Positions 19,499 to 28,449 are shown, counted from the stretch's first letter. The stretch: 64,000 bases of DNA from Fen-1258 sp964441505 (GCA_964441505.1 CAYTUV010000003.1:1-64000); one strand, 5' to 3'. Notes: generated by a model from the letters alone, not told the origin. Made by a program: numbers and translations.

Positions 19499-21178
19499 AT
19501 GAATTCAGACGATCTTAAGAAAAAAATCCAGAGCGCTTACGAAAACTGGAATAAAAATAATTATCAAAAGACAATCTCAAAATTTCCGGAACGTCTTAAA
19601 GAATTTACAACTCAATCTTTCACTCCAGTAAAATCACTTTATACTCCTTTGGATGTAGATCAGGAATTCCATAACGAAAAAGTTGGCTTTCCCGGTCTTT
19701 ATCCTTTTACCCGCGGTGTGCAGCCAACAATGTTCCGTGGAAAATTTTGGACGATGAGACAATATGCCGGATTCGGAACTGCTAAGGAATCCAACGAGAG
19801 ATATCGTTATTTGCTAGGACAAGGACAAAGCGGGTTATCCATTGCATTCGATCTTCCAACACAAATTGGATACGATAGCGATGACCAAATGGCGCTTGGT
19901 GAAGTTGGAAAAGTCGGCGTTGCAATTGATACTCTTGCCGATATGGAAATTTTGTTTGATCGGATTCCCCTTGATAAAGTATCGACTTCGATGACAATTA
20001 ATGCACCTGCCGCCGTGTTGCTAGCAATGTATATTGCCGTAGCTGAAAAGCAAGGTGTTGGCAGAGATAAAATCAGCGGTACAATTCAGAATGATATTCT
20101 AAAAGAGTACATGGCTCGCGGTACATATATTTTTCCACCAAAATCTTCAATGAGACTGATAACAAATATTTTCGAGTTCTGTGCAAAAGAGGTTCCAAAA
20201 TGGAATACAATTTCAATTTCCGGTTATCATATTCGCGAGGCTGGATCTACTGCCGCCCAGGAAGTTGGTTTTACACTTGCCGATGGAATTGCTTATGTAG
20301 AATCTGCAATTCAAGCAGGACTTAATGTTGATAAATTTGCCGGTCAGCTTTCTTTCTTCTTCAATGCGCACAACGATCTTCTTGAAGAAGTTGCTAAATA
20401 CCGTGCAGCGCGCCGCCTCTGGGCAAAGATTATGAAAGAGAGATTCAAAGCGAAAAAAGATAAATCTCAGATGCTTCGATTCCACACACAAACTGCAGGT
20501 TCAACTCTTACTGCTCAGCAGGTTGATAATAACATTGTCCGAGTTACAGTTCAAACCCTTGCTGCGGTTCTTGGCGGAACTCAAAGTCTCCATACTAATT
20601 CTAGAGATGAAGCCCTTTCTCTACCTAACCAAGAATCGGTTAAAATCGCATTACGTACGCAACAAATTGTTGCCTACGAAAGTGGTGTGACAAATACAAT
20701 TGATCCGCTGGCCGGATCCTATTACGTAGAAGCAATGACAGATCAGATAGAAAAAGAAGCTGCAGAATATATTGCGAAGATAGATGCGATGGGGGGAATG
20801 ATAAACGCAATCGAAGAAAGTTATCCCCAAACTGAAATTCAGAAATCAGCTTATCAGTTCAATCAGGAACTCGAGAGAAACGAACGGATTGTTGTAGGTG
20901 TAAATAAATTTATTGACAAAGAAGAACATCATGGTGAACTGCTGAAGATAAATGAAAAAGTACAGAGTGATCAGATCCAATTTCTAAATCAAATCCGTGC
21001 TCAAAGAAATAATGAAGAAGTTAAACAGAAATTAGCCGCTCTTAAAACTGCTGCAGAAGGAGATGCTAACTTAGTGCCGTTTATTCTTGATGCCGTCAGA
21101 GTTTATGCAAGTGTCGGGGAAATCTGCAATACAATGCGGAAAGTTTTCGGTGAATACAAAGAGCACGTTGTTATTTAA
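19499..21178 (+). CDS. Methylmalonyl-CoA mutase, large (catalytic) subunit
   Basis: Interconverts succinyl-CoA and methylmalonyl-CoA with adenosylcobalamin. The 559 residues cover the substrate-binding barrel (GLYPFTRGVQPTMFRGKFWT, YAGFGTAKESNERYRYLL, GQSGLSIAFDLPTQIGYDSD, TIQNDILKEYMARGTYIFPP) but stop before the C-terminal B12-binding domain. This is the two-piece form in which a separate subunit of about 130-150 residues carries cobalamin; that gene is not in the window. I chose the ATG at 19499 because AAGGA precedes it by nine bases and the family N-terminus starts here. First gene of the methylmalonyl-CoA operon. Confidence 0.95.
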   Translation: MNSDDLKKKIQSAYENWNKNNYQKTISKFPERLKEFTTQSFTPVKSLYTPLDVDQEFHNEKVGFPGLYPFTRGVQPTMFRGKFWTMRQYAGFGTAKESNERYRYLLGQGQSGLSIAFDLPTQIGYDSDDQMALGEVGKVGVAIDTLADMEILFDRIPLDKVSTSMTINAPAAVLLAMYIAVAEKQGVGRDKISGTIQNDILKEYMARGTYIFPPKSSMRLITNIFEFCAKEVPKWNTISISGYHIREAGSTAAQEVGFTLADGIAYVESAIQAGLNVDKFAGQLSFFFNAHNDLLEEVAKYRAARRLWAKIMKERFKAKKDKSQMLRFHTQTAGSTLTAQQVDNNIVRVTVQTLAAVLGGTQSLHTNSRDEALSLPNQESVKIALRTQQIVAYESGVTNTIDPLAGSYYVEAMTDQIEKEAAEYIAKIDAMGGMINAIEESYPQTEIQKSAYQFNQELERNERIVVGVNKFIDKEEHHGELLKINEKVQSDQIQFLNQIRAQRNNEEVKQKLAALKTAAEGDANLVPFILDAVRVYASVGEICNTMRKVFGEYKEHVVI

Positions 21179-21224
21179 TGAAGAACGAAGAGTGTAGAAC
21201 GAAGAATTATTCAAGGAGATTAAA

Positions 21225-21632
21225 ATGAAATTAACGCATATAGAACATTTAGGAATTGCTGTAAAAAATTTAGATGAATCAATTAAATATTACGAAGGGA
21301 TTCTTGGTTTGAAATGTTATGCAGTGGAAGAAGTGAAAGATCAGAAAGTTAAAACCGCATTTTTCATGATCGGACAGACAAAATTAGAATTGCTAGAGTC
21401 AACCGATCCTGATGGACCACTCGGGAAATACATTGAAAAGAGAGGCGAAGGAATTCATCACATAGCGTTTGCTGCTAATAATTTGAAAGAAGCTCTCAAA
21501 GAAGCTGAATCAAAAGGTATAATGTTGATAGATAAAGAACCCCGAAAAGGAGCCGAAGGTTTGAACATAGCATTTCTACATCCCAAATCAACCAACGGTG
21601 TTCTTACCGAATTGTGCGAAAAACCCTTATAA
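21225..21632 (+). CDS. mce: Methylmalonyl-CoA epimerase
   Basis: Interconverts the (S)- and (R)-epimers of methylmalonyl-CoA, linking the decarboxylase to the mutase. The 135 residues form a VOC fold: HIEHLGIAVKNLDESIKYYE at the start and GEGIHHIAFAANNLKEALKE in the second half give the metal-binding His residues, and LTELCEKP near the end gives the Glu. An AAGGAG ribosome site lies before the start. It is 46 bases downstream of the mutase gene, the usual partnership. The short gap before it carries a GAACGAAGAGTGTAGAAC repeat tract. Confidence 0.95.
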   Translation: MKLTHIEHLGIAVKNLDESIKYYEGILGLKCYAVEEVKDQKVKTAFFMIGQTKLELLESTDPDGPLGKYIEKRGEGIHHIAFAANNLKEALKEAESKGIMLIDKEPRKGAEGLNIAFLHPKSTNGVLTELCEKPL

Positions 21633-21664
21633 CGTAGAACGTAGAGTAAAGAGTGTAGAGTGAA
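21633..21664. repeat. Left inverted-repeat tract flanking the four-helix-bundle gene
   Basis: Low-complexity tract built from GTAGAACGTAGAGT and GAGTGTAGAGTG. Its inverse (CACTCTACGTTCTACACTC) lies at 22038-22071 beyond the gene. Similar tracts lie at 21181-21208 and at 63783-63813 beside the other four-helix-bundle gene. Confidence 0.7.
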
Positions 21665-22037
21665 AGTCTTAGAACCAATAGTAGAATATAAAAGTATTCT
21701 TTATCAGAAAGCATTTGGATTTTCAATCCGAATAGTGAAATTATTCAAATACCTTTTGCTAAAAGACAAATCTTATGAACCGCTTTATAAACAATTATTA
21801 AGATCCGGAACTTCAATAGGTGCTAATATTTCCGAAGCACAAAGCGCTCCATCTAAAAAAGATTTTATAAATAAACTTTCGATCTCTCTAAAAGAATCGC
21901 GAGAATCGGAATATTGGATTAGAATTTTTAAAGAAGCAGAAATAATTAATCAACTGGAACATGATTCATTAATTAATGATTGTGATGAATTAGAAAGATT
22001 ATTAACCAGTAGTATAAAGACTGCAAGAGATAATTAA
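21660..22037 (+). CDS. Four-helix-bundle protein (23S rRNA intervening-sequence family)
   Basis: A 125-residue protein of the S23/four-helix-bundle family first noted inside intervening sequences of 23S rRNA genes. Family marks are LLRSGTSIGANISEAQSAPS, KKDFINKLSISLKESRESEY and the C-terminal CDELERLLTSSIKTAR. It begins with GTG within the repeat tract and ends just before the inverted tract. No biochemical function is established for stand-alone members. It splits an otherwise tight metabolic operon and does not belong to that pathway. A paralogue lies at the right edge of the window, also next to the same kind of tract. Confidence 0.85.
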   Translation: MKVLEPIVEYKSILYQKAFGFSIRIVKLFKYLLLKDKSYEPLYKQLLRSGTSIGANISEAQSAPSKKDFINKLSISLKESRESEYWIRIFKEAEIINQLEHDSLINDCDELERLLTSSIKTARDN

Positions 22038-22071
22038 TCACTCTGCACTCTACGTTCTACACTCTACATTC
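22038..22071. repeat. Right inverted-repeat tract flanking the four-helix-bundle gene
   Basis: Contains CACTCTGCACTCTACG and TTCTACACTCTACATT, approximately the reverse complement of the tract at 21633-21664. It ends just before the GGAGG ribosome site of the carboxyltransferase gene. Confidence 0.7.
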
Positions 22072-22084
22072 AATTGGAGGTTAG

Positions 22085-23644
22085 ATGGCCATTCAAGAAA
22101 AGATTAAAGAATTGATGACAATGCGCGAGAAGGCGCGGCTTGGCGGCGGTGAAAAAAGAATACAGGCGCAGCATCAAAAAGGAAAATTCACAGCGCGTGA
22201 ACGAATTGATATGCTGCTTGATGAGGGCAGTTTTGAAGAATTCGATATGTTCGTTTCTCATAGAACAGTCGACTTCGGATTGGACAAACAGACTTATCTT
22301 TCAGACGGCGTAGTTACGGGATATGGAACAATAGACGGAAGATTAGTCTATGTTTTTTCTCAAGACTTCACTGTATTTGGCGGATCACTTTCCGAAATGT
22401 ATGCTCAGAAGATTTGCAAGGTGATGGACAAAGCAATGAAAGTCGGCGCGCCTGTTATTGGAATTAACGATAGCGGCGGTGCACGCATTCAGGAAGGTGT
22501 AAAAAGTCTGGGCGGTTATGCGGATATATTCCAAAGAAATATTATGGCGTCAGGTGTTATTCCTCAAATCTCAGCTATTTTCGGTCCATGCGCTGGTGGA
22601 GCTGTTTACTCCCCGGCACTTACAGATTTTACTATCATGTCTAAAAACACCAGCTACATGTTTGTTACAGGACCAAAAGTTGTAAAAACCGTAACAGGCG
22701 AAACTGTGACCGATGAAGAGCTCGGCGGTGCAATGGTTCATGGTTCCAAATCGGGTGTAACACATTTTGTTGCCGATGATGAGACTGAAGGAATTCTTCT
22801 TATAAGGAAAATTTTAAGTTATCTGCCGCAGAATAATCTTGAAGATCCTCCGTTGCATCCATGCGATGATCCGATAGACAGATTGGATGATTCCTTAAAT
22901 GATATCATTCCTGAAAGCGCCAACAAGCCGTATGATGTAAAAGATATTATACACACAATAGCAGATTATAATGAATTTTTAGAAGTTCAAAGCAACTACG
23001 CTCCAAACATTATTACGGGCTTCGCACGGTTCAATGGAATCTCATGCGGCATAGTTGCCAACCAGCCCAGTTATCTCGCAGGTGTGCTAGATATAAATGC
23101 ATCTCGGAAGGCCGCTCGTTTTGTTCGATTCTGTGATGCATTTAATATTCCTATTGTAACTTTAGTTGATGTACCTGGTTTTCTACCTGGGACTGCACAG
23201 GAATACGGCGGAATAATTTTGCACGGCGCAAAACTTCTTTTTGCCTATGGTGAAGCTACTGTACCAAAAGTTACTGTAATCTTGCGCAAAGCTTACGGTG
23301 GCGCCTATGATGTGATGAGTTCCAAACACCTACGCGGTGATATTAATTATGCATGGCCAATGGCAGAAATTGCTGTAATGGGTCCGCGCGGTGCAATCGA
23401 AGTTCTTAATCACAAAGAGATTGCTGAAATAGCGGATCCGGCAGAAAGAACACAATTCATAAATCAGAAAGAAGAAGAGTACAGAAAGAAATTTGCTTCT
23501 CCTTATGTAGCGGCAAAGTACGGATATATAGATGATGTGATTGAACCACGCAACACACGATTCAGAATTATAAGAGCATTGCAATCATTAGCAACAAAGA
23601 AAGATGTTAATCCTCCAAAGAAACATTCTAACATACCGTTGTAG
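22085..23644 (+). CDS. mmdA: Methylmalonyl-CoA decarboxylase alpha (carboxyltransferase) subunit
   Basis: Transfers the carboxyl group between methylmalonyl-CoA and biotin. The 519 residues match the acyl-CoA carboxyltransferase family: GGEKRIQAQHQKGKFTARER, INDSGGARIQEGVKSLGGYA (oxyanion-hole glycines), FGPCAGGAVYSPALTDF, and the second crotonase half with VDVPGFLPGTAQEYGGIILH and LRKAYGGAYDVM. On its own it could equally be the beta subunit of propionyl-CoA carboxylase. The oadG-, biotin carrier- and oadB-type genes that follow, and the absence of a biotin carboxylase, favour a membrane-bound decarboxylase. GGAGG precedes the start. Confidence 0.92.
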   Translation: MAIQEKIKELMTMREKARLGGGEKRIQAQHQKGKFTARERIDMLLDEGSFEEFDMFVSHRTVDFGLDKQTYLSDGVVTGYGTIDGRLVYVFSQDFTVFGGSLSEMYAQKICKVMDKAMKVGAPVIGINDSGGARIQEGVKSLGGYADIFQRNIMASGVIPQISAIFGPCAGGAVYSPALTDFTIMSKNTSYMFVTGPKVVKTVTGETVTDEELGGAMVHGSKSGVTHFVADDETEGILLIRKILSYLPQNNLEDPPLHPCDDPIDRLDDSLNDIIPESANKPYDVKDIIHTIADYNEFLEVQSNYAPNIITGFARFNGISCGIVANQPSYLAGVLDINASRKAARFVRFCDAFNIPIVTLVDVPGFLPGTAQEYGGIILHGAKLLFAYGEATVPKVTVILRKAYGGAYDVMSSKHLRGDINYAWPMAEIAVMGPRGAIEVLNHKEIAEIADPAERTQFINQKEEEYRKKFASPYVAAKYGYIDDVIEPRNTRFRIIRALQSLATKKDVNPPKKHSNIPL

Positions 23645-23652
23645 GAGAGATA

Positions 23653-24075
23653 ATGATACTAACTTTGATAGTACAGGCAACAGCCGCTGCAATTGATTCC
23701 GTATCTAAAGCTAAGATCGAGCAGAACGCGGCACGATTCCAGCAAATTGATCCATGGGGAGTTGGAATGACCTTCATTGGCATGGCCGTTGTTTTTTTGT
23801 CGCTTCTTCTCTTATATCTTTTGTTTTTCAATATCTCCAAAGGTCTGAATGCAAGAATTAAGAGATCGTTAAGGAGAAGCAGTAAAGATTCTACAGATAC
23901 AAAAATTTCGGTTGAAGCATCTGCCGAAGTGAACGCTGCAATCGCGACTGCTATTCACTTTTACTTTAGTGAAATGCATGATAATGAAAGTGCAGTACTC
24001 ACCATAAACAAAGTGGCACGAACATATTCGCCGTGGAGTTCAAAGATCTACGGAATAAAACAATTTTCAAGATAA
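23653..24075 (+). CDS. Sodium-pump decarboxylase gamma/delta subunit (OadG/MmdD type)
   Basis: A 140-residue inner-membrane protein with one transmembrane helix (GMTFIGMAVVFLSLLLLYLL), which matches the OadG_beta pattern GMxxVFxxL. In the decarboxylase complex this small subunit ties the carboxyltransferase to the membrane sodium pump. It starts eight bases after the mmdA stop with an AGGAGAG ribosome site. The C-terminal part (YSPWSSKIYGIKQFSR) is soluble. Small subunits of this class vary strongly, so the assignment rests on the helix pattern plus operon position. Confidence 0.85.
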   Translation: MILTLIVQATAAAIDSVSKAKIEQNAARFQQIDPWGVGMTFIGMAVVFLSLLLLYLLFFNISKGLNARIKRSLRRSSKDSTDTKISVEASAEVNAAIATAIHFYFSEMHDNESAVLTINKVARTYSPWSSKIYGIKQFSR

Positions 24076-24087
24076 GGGATTGAATTG

Positions 24088-24531
24088 ATGAAAAAATTCA
24101 AACTTACAATCAATGGTAATCAATACGAAGTTGATATTGTTAACATCGAAGATAATATTGCCGAGGTTGAAGTAAACGGAACAAAATATCAGGTTGAAAT
24201 TGATAAAAAAATTCAACCATCCAAGACGCCAAGATTAGTCAGATCTATTGTATCACCTTCTACAGATGTTGTAAAATCGGTCGCAAAGACAGCTCCACCA
24301 AATGAATTGAAAGGTGCCGGAAATGTAAAATCACCTCTGCCAGGTGTTATTCTTAATGTTCATGTTAAAGAAGGTGATATAGTGAAAATCGGAGACAAGT
24401 TGTTGACACTTGAAGCTATGAAAATGGAAAATAATGTAAACGCCGATAAGGGCGGAAAAATTATTGCCGTAAAAGTAAAACCAGGCGATAGTGTTCTCGA
24501 AGGAGACTTGCTAATTCAGATCGAGGGTTAA
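24088..24531 (+). CDS. mmdC: Biotin carboxyl carrier subunit of methylmalonyl-CoA decarboxylase
   Basis: A 147-residue biotinyl carrier that shuttles the carboxyl group from the carboxyltransferase to the membrane subunit. About 1-45 is a small N-terminal domain (KKFKLTINGNQYEVDIVNIE), then a Pro/Ser/Lys linker, then the biotinyl domain from about 75. The biotinylated lysine is in EAMKMEN, followed by the mirror half ending GDSVLEGDLLIQIEG. I use the ATG at 24088 rather than the TTG one codon earlier. The stop is followed after two bases by the next start. Confidence 0.95.
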   Translation: MKKFKLTINGNQYEVDIVNIEDNIAEVEVNGTKYQVEIDKKIQPSKTPRLVRSIVSPSTDVVKSVAKTAPPNELKGAGNVKSPLPGVILNVHVKEGDIVKIGDKLLTLEAMKMENNVNADKGGKIIAVKVKPGDSVLEGDLLIQIEG

Positions 24532-24533
24532 TC

Positions 24534-25697
24534 ATGGGGAAATTCTTTGAATTCACTGCGCATGGATTTGACCAATTCATGCGTTATACGGCATTTGCTA
24601 ATTTTACTATCGGACACGTTATAATGATGTCTGTTGCACTTGCCTTTATTTATCTGGCAATTGCTAAAGAGTATGAACCGATGCTTTTGGTTCCAATTGG
24701 ATTTGGAATTCTTGTAGGGAACATTCCTTTTCTTGAAGGGGCAAATTTACAAATTGGCATTTATGAAAATGGAAGTGTATTAAACTACCTCTACTATGGT
24801 GTAACCAAAGGCATTTATCCGCCGATCATATTTCTTGGCATCGGTGCAATGACGGATTTTTCTACACTCTTATCAAATCCTAAATTAGTTTTACTTGGAG
24901 CGGCGGCACAGCTTGGTATATTTGGTGCGTACACCATCGCTCTTTTTCTTGGTTATCTTCCGCAGCAAGCCGCTTCAATTGGTATTATTGGTGGGGCTGA
25001 TGGACCAACAGCAATTTTTCTTGCATCAAAATTGGCACCTGAATTAGTTGGGGCAATAGCTGTATCTGCATATTCTTATATGGCACTCGTTCCGGTTATT
25101 CAACCTCCGATTATGAAATTGCTTACAACTGATAAAGAGCGAAGAATAAAAATGAAACCACCAAGACAAGTAAGCAAGCTTGAAAAAATTCTTTTCCCGA
25201 TAGTCGGTTTATTGCTAACTTGTTTTATAACTCCTTCAGCCCTACCTCTATTAGGAATGTTGTTCTTTGGAAATATTCTAAAAGAGAGCGGTGTTACAAA
25301 ACGCTTAGCCGATACTGCAAAAGGCTCGTTAATTGATATTGTGACAATATTGATTGGATTGACTGTCGGTGCATCAACGCAGGCAACTACTTTCTTAACA
25401 TCCCGTTCAATAGGTATTTTTGCACTCGGAGCTGTTTCTTTTATGATTGCTACTTTTGGCGGCGTTGCTTTTGCAAAATTTATGAATTTATTTTTAAGTG
25501 AAGAAAATAAAATCAATCCGCTAATTGGTAATGCCGGAGTCTCAGCAGTGCCCGATAGTGCGCGCGTTTCTCAGGTTGTGGGATTGCAGTATGATCCAAA
25601 GAACCATCTGTTAATGCACGCAATGGCACCAAATGTTGCTGGTGTCATCGGCTCTGCTGTGGCTGCAGGTATACTTCTCTCTTTCTTTATGGGATAA
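24534..25697 (+). CDS. mmdB: Sodium-translocating decarboxylase beta subunit (OadB/MmdB type)
   Basis: Integral-membrane subunit that decarboxylates carboxybiotin and exports Na+. The 387 residues hold about 9-11 transmembrane segments and the conserved motif IIGGADGPTAIFLASKLAP (with the Asp needed for sodium coupling) and YSYMALVPVIQPPIMKLLTT. The C-terminal half has LTVGASTQATTFL and GNAGVSAVPDSARVSQVV, both strongly conserved. It is the last gene of the operon and is followed by a hairpin terminator. With the mutase and epimerase it would allow succinyl-CoA to propionyl-CoA conversion while pumping sodium. Confidence 0.95.
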   Translation: MGKFFEFTAHGFDQFMRYTAFANFTIGHVIMMSVALAFIYLAIAKEYEPMLLVPIGFGILVGNIPFLEGANLQIGIYENGSVLNYLYYGVTKGIYPPIIFLGIGAMTDFSTLLSNPKLVLLGAAAQLGIFGAYTIALFLGYLPQQAASIGIIGGADGPTAIFLASKLAPELVGAIAVSAYSYMALVPVIQPPIMKLLTTDKERRIKMKPPRQVSKLEKILFPIVGLLLTCFITPSALPLLGMLFFGNILKESGVTKRLADTAKGSLIDIVTILIGLTVGASTQATTFLTSRSIGIFALGAVSFMIATFGGVAFAKFMNLFLSEENKINPLIGNAGVSAVPDSARVSQVVGLQYDPKNHLLMHAMAPNVAGVIGSAVAAGILLSFFMG

Positions 25698-25721
25698 TTA
25701 TAAACTAACCGTTCTAAATTT

Positions 25722-25752
25722 AAAAGACGTTTCTCTTGAACGTCTTTTTTTT
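25722..25752 (+). terminator. Rho-independent terminator of the methylmalonyl-CoA operon
   Basis: AAAAGACGTT at 25722-25731 pairs with AACGTCTTTT at 25739-25748 around a seven-base loop and runs into a T tract. Confidence 0.9.
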
Positions 25753-25827
25753 GATTATTTGTCTCCATTGATGGCCTAATCATTTTTTTTATATTGATAC
25801 AGTTTCTATCTTTGCAATCACAAATTT

Positions 25828-26772
25828 ATGGTACTCATGGAAATTCATTTTTTGTTTTGGCTGATCTTTGCTGTGTTATTTGTAGCAGTATTCATTCTTG
25901 ATCTGGTTTACACAAGCCATCATCAGGGTAAGGTAAATATAAAAGCGGCTTTAATGTGGAGTGTAATTTGGATTGCAGCCGGGTTTAGTTTTGCCATTTT
26001 AATTTTCTTTTTCTTTCCGGATGGTCACACAAAAAGTTTTGAATACATAGCAAGTTATCTGGTCGAAAAATCTCTTTCTGTTGATAATCTATTCATCTTT
26101 TTGATGATTTTCAGCACAATGGGAATTCCTGAAAAACATCAGCCGAGAATATTAAAGTGGGGAATTATAGGCGCGGTAGTTTTAAGAATTGTTTTTATTC
26201 TCGCCGGTGTAGAACTTATCAAATCATTCAGCTTCATGATTTACGTCTTCGGCGCTGTTCTGGTTTACACATCAGTAAAAATGGTCCTCTCAAAAGATGA
26301 AGAGATTCACCCTGATGAAAACTTCTTTGTCAAAATAACTAAAAGGTTCTTCCCCGTTAAGACGGATGTAAACTCAGATCATTTCTTTGTAAAACATAAC
26401 AATAAACGTTACGCGACAATTGCATTCATTACGCTTGTCTTAATTGAATCAACAGACTTGATTTTTGCGGTTGATTCGATACCGGCGGTATTGGCTATTA
26501 CGCACGATCCTTTCATCGCAATCACTTCAAACCTGTTTGCAATACTCGGTCTCCGTTCTTTATTTTTTGCACTATCCGGTATTCTGGGATTGTTCCGTTA
26601 TCTGAAATTTGGAATCTCTTTTATACTCCTATTTGTAGGAGTAAAGATGCTTCTTTCGTATGTAATTCATATTCCGGTTCAGATTTCTTTGCTTATAATT
26701 ATTGCAACCTTAGGCATTTCTATTTTTGCTTCTGTTGTTATAAAAGAAAATGACGAGAAAAGAAAGAAGTAA
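25828..26772 (+). CDS. TerC-family integral membrane protein
   Basis: A 314-residue inner-membrane protein of the TerC/Alx family, with about nine transmembrane helices. Family motifs: VEKSLSVDNLFIFLMIFSTM and ESTDLIFAVDSIPAVLAITH, whose acidic residues are thought to bind metal ions. TerC-type proteins are linked to manganese export and metal loading of exported enzymes, and in some plasmids to tellurite resistance; which applies here is unknown. Two ATG codons (25828 and 25837) are possible; neither has a strong ribosome site. The gene stands alone. Confidence 0.88.
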   Translation: MVLMEIHFLFWLIFAVLFVAVFILDLVYTSHHQGKVNIKAALMWSVIWIAAGFSFAILIFFFFPDGHTKSFEYIASYLVEKSLSVDNLFIFLMIFSTMGIPEKHQPRILKWGIIGAVVLRIVFILAGVELIKSFSFMIYVFGAVLVYTSVKMVLSKDEEIHPDENFFVKITKRFFPVKTDVNSDHFFVKHNNKRYATIAFITLVLIESTDLIFAVDSIPAVLAITHDPFIAITSNLFAILGLRSLFFALSGILGLFRYLKFGISFILLFVGVKMLLSYVIHIPVQISLLIIIATLGISIFASVVIKENDEKRKK

Positions 26773-26802
26773 TTTATTGGTGGTAAGTTTTAGAATATGA
26801 AG

Positions 26803-26940
26803 GAGGTCGTCTCAAAAGGTTTAAAGTCATTTCGAGCGAAGTCGAGAAATGGGGTTACTTACTCTAATCACACTTCTCCGAAGGAGTCCTACGGACGACT
26901 CCGCTCAGTGTGACGTGAAAAATACTTTTGAGATAGCCTC
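26803..26940. repeat. Short element with terminal inverted repeats (copy 2)
   Basis: GAGGTCGTCTCAAAAG at 26803-26818 pairs with CTTTTGAGATAGCCTC at 26925-26940 (two mismatches), followed by a T run. The ends match the element at 4754-4870. The interior holds the TTTCGAGCGAAGTCGAGAAA repeat and a second nested inverted repeat (TCACACT...AGTGTGA, 26869-26913), so repeats are stacked within repeats. It may also terminate the terC transcript. Confidence 0.65.
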
Positions 26941-26956
26941 TTTTTTATAAAATGTG

Positions 26957-28270
26957 TCAAGCAGTTGCCGATAATCTTTTATTTTCCGAAGCATCCACCC
27001 AGCTCGCCAATACTATATCACCGCTTACATTTACAACTGTTCTGGACATATCGAGGACCCTGTCAACTCCCAGAATTATTCCAATTCCCTCTGCAGGAAT
27101 TCCAATAGTTTGAAGCACCATCACTACAAGAGGTAAAGAACCTCCCGGAACACCTGCAGTCCCGACTCCCGCGAGAATTGAAAGAAACACAACAATCAGT
27201 TGTTGAGATAGCGATAGATCGATTCCGTAGAACTGAGCCAGAAATAAAACTGTAATTCCTTCATACAAGGCTGTTCCGTTTTGATTTGCCGTAGCACCGA
27301 TTGTCAGAACAAAATTGGTTATATTCTTATCTAGTTTCAAATTATCTGTCGAGACACGGATAGAAGTTGGCAATGTGGCGTTGGATGAACTTGTGGAAAA
27401 CGCTGTTATGATTACTTCGCTTATCCCTTTGAAAAATTCTTTAGGACTTCTCTTGATAACATATTTTATGATGACACCGTAAGTAAAAAAGAAATGAAGC
27501 GTAAGTGCGAACAAAACCACAAGAACATATTTCAGAAGGATTCCAATCATCTGAAGGCCTAACTGAGAAGCTGTTGAAAACACAAGAGCCGCAACGCCAT
27601 AAGGAGCAAAACGCATAGCAAAATCGATAATTTTCATAACCACTTCATAAACTCCCTGAAGTGTTTTTGTAAGTCCTTCGGTTTTTTCACGGTCGCTAAC
27701 TGCTAAGGCAATACCAAAGATCAAAGCGAAGAACATTATCGCAAGCAATCCCCCGCCGCGGTAATTGGGATCGAGATAATTTACTATTTCAGCAAAAGGA
27801 TTTCTCGGAATTAGGTCAACAACAATCTGCAGAAAAGTTTTCGATTCCTTTGCAGTACTTATTATATTGGTAACCGCCTGATTATTGGTTATAACCTGAG
27901 TTAATGCGGCTCTTTTATCATCGGATATTCCGCTTCCCGGTTGAACAATATTTACTATGGACATCCCTATTAACACCGAGATTGCCGTAATAACAACAGT
28001 AAACATCAGCACTTTTCCCCCAACTCTGCCAATCTTCTTTAAGTCTCTAAAATCCGCTACTCCCAGGACTATCGCAGAAAAGATCAGCGGGATTATGATC
28101 ATGAAGATCAGCCTAAGAAATAGCTGACCGATAGGATAAGCAATGTTGGCAACTAACCATTGAATATCTTTATTTCCATTAAGAAAGATGTTCGACAGAA
28201 GTCCAAACAATACCCCTACAAATAGACCAATAAATATTTTTGTATGGAGAGGAAATGATTTCTTTTTCAT
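26957..28270 (-). CDS. Dicarboxylate/amino acid:cation symporter (DAACS family)
   Basis: A 437-residue inner-membrane symporter related to GltP/DctA/SdcS, importing a C4-dicarboxylate or acidic amino acid with Na+ or H+. Start chosen at 28270 after GAAGAGC; ten extra upstream codons lack membrane-protein character. The serine-rich hairpin AFSTSSSNATLPTSIRVS, the NQNGTALYEG motif (normally NxxGT), the second hairpin GTAGVPGGSLPLVVMVLQ and the C-terminal LGVDRVLDMSRTVVNVSGD are all intact. A dicarboxylate importer would suit the methylmalonyl/succinate pathway upstream, but no operon links them. Confidence 0.92.
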   Translation of the reverse strand: MKKKSFPLHTKIFIGLFVGVLFGLLSNIFLNGNKDIQWLVANIAYPIGQLFLRLIFMIIIPLIFSAIVLGVADFRDLKKIGRVGGKVLMFTVVITAISVLIGMSIVNIVQPGSGISDDKRAALTQVITNNQAVTNIISTAKESKTFLQIVVDLIPRNPFAEIVNYLDPNYRGGGLLAIMFFALIFGIALAVSDREKTEGLTKTLQGVYEVVMKIIDFAMRFAPYGVAALVFSTASQLGLQMIGILLKYVLVVLFALTLHFFFTYGVIIKYVIKRSPKEFFKGISEVIITAFSTSSSNATLPTSIRVSTDNLKLDKNITNFVLTIGATANQNGTALYEGITVLFLAQFYGIDLSLSQQLIVVFLSILAGVGTAGVPGGSLPLVVMVLQTIGIPAEGIGIILGVDRVLDMSRTVVNVSGDIVLASWVDASENKRLSATA

Positions 28271-28449
28271 ATAAGCTCTTCGTTCGTAAAGAAATGACAA
28301 TTATCTTACATTCAAATTAAGGAAATTAGTTCACGTCTTAAAAAAATTATATTACGGTTTTTTTTGAATTATTTGTAAGGCGTTAAAAAAATTCCTTTCT
28401 CTTCAAGTGAAGGTTGAATATCTTTTAGTGTAATAATTAGAGGGTTTGT

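Noticed and set aside
21660..22037. Possible accessory (Avd-like) protein of a diversity-generating retroelement
   Set aside because: The four-helix-bundle fold is shared with Avd, but there is no reverse transcriptase, template repeat or variable repeat in the window.
22085..25697. Reading the operon as propionyl-CoA carboxylase or oxaloacetate decarboxylase
   Set aside because: No biotin carboxylase and no OadA-type alpha subunit are present. The mutase and epimerase neighbours favour methylmalonyl-CoA decarboxylase.
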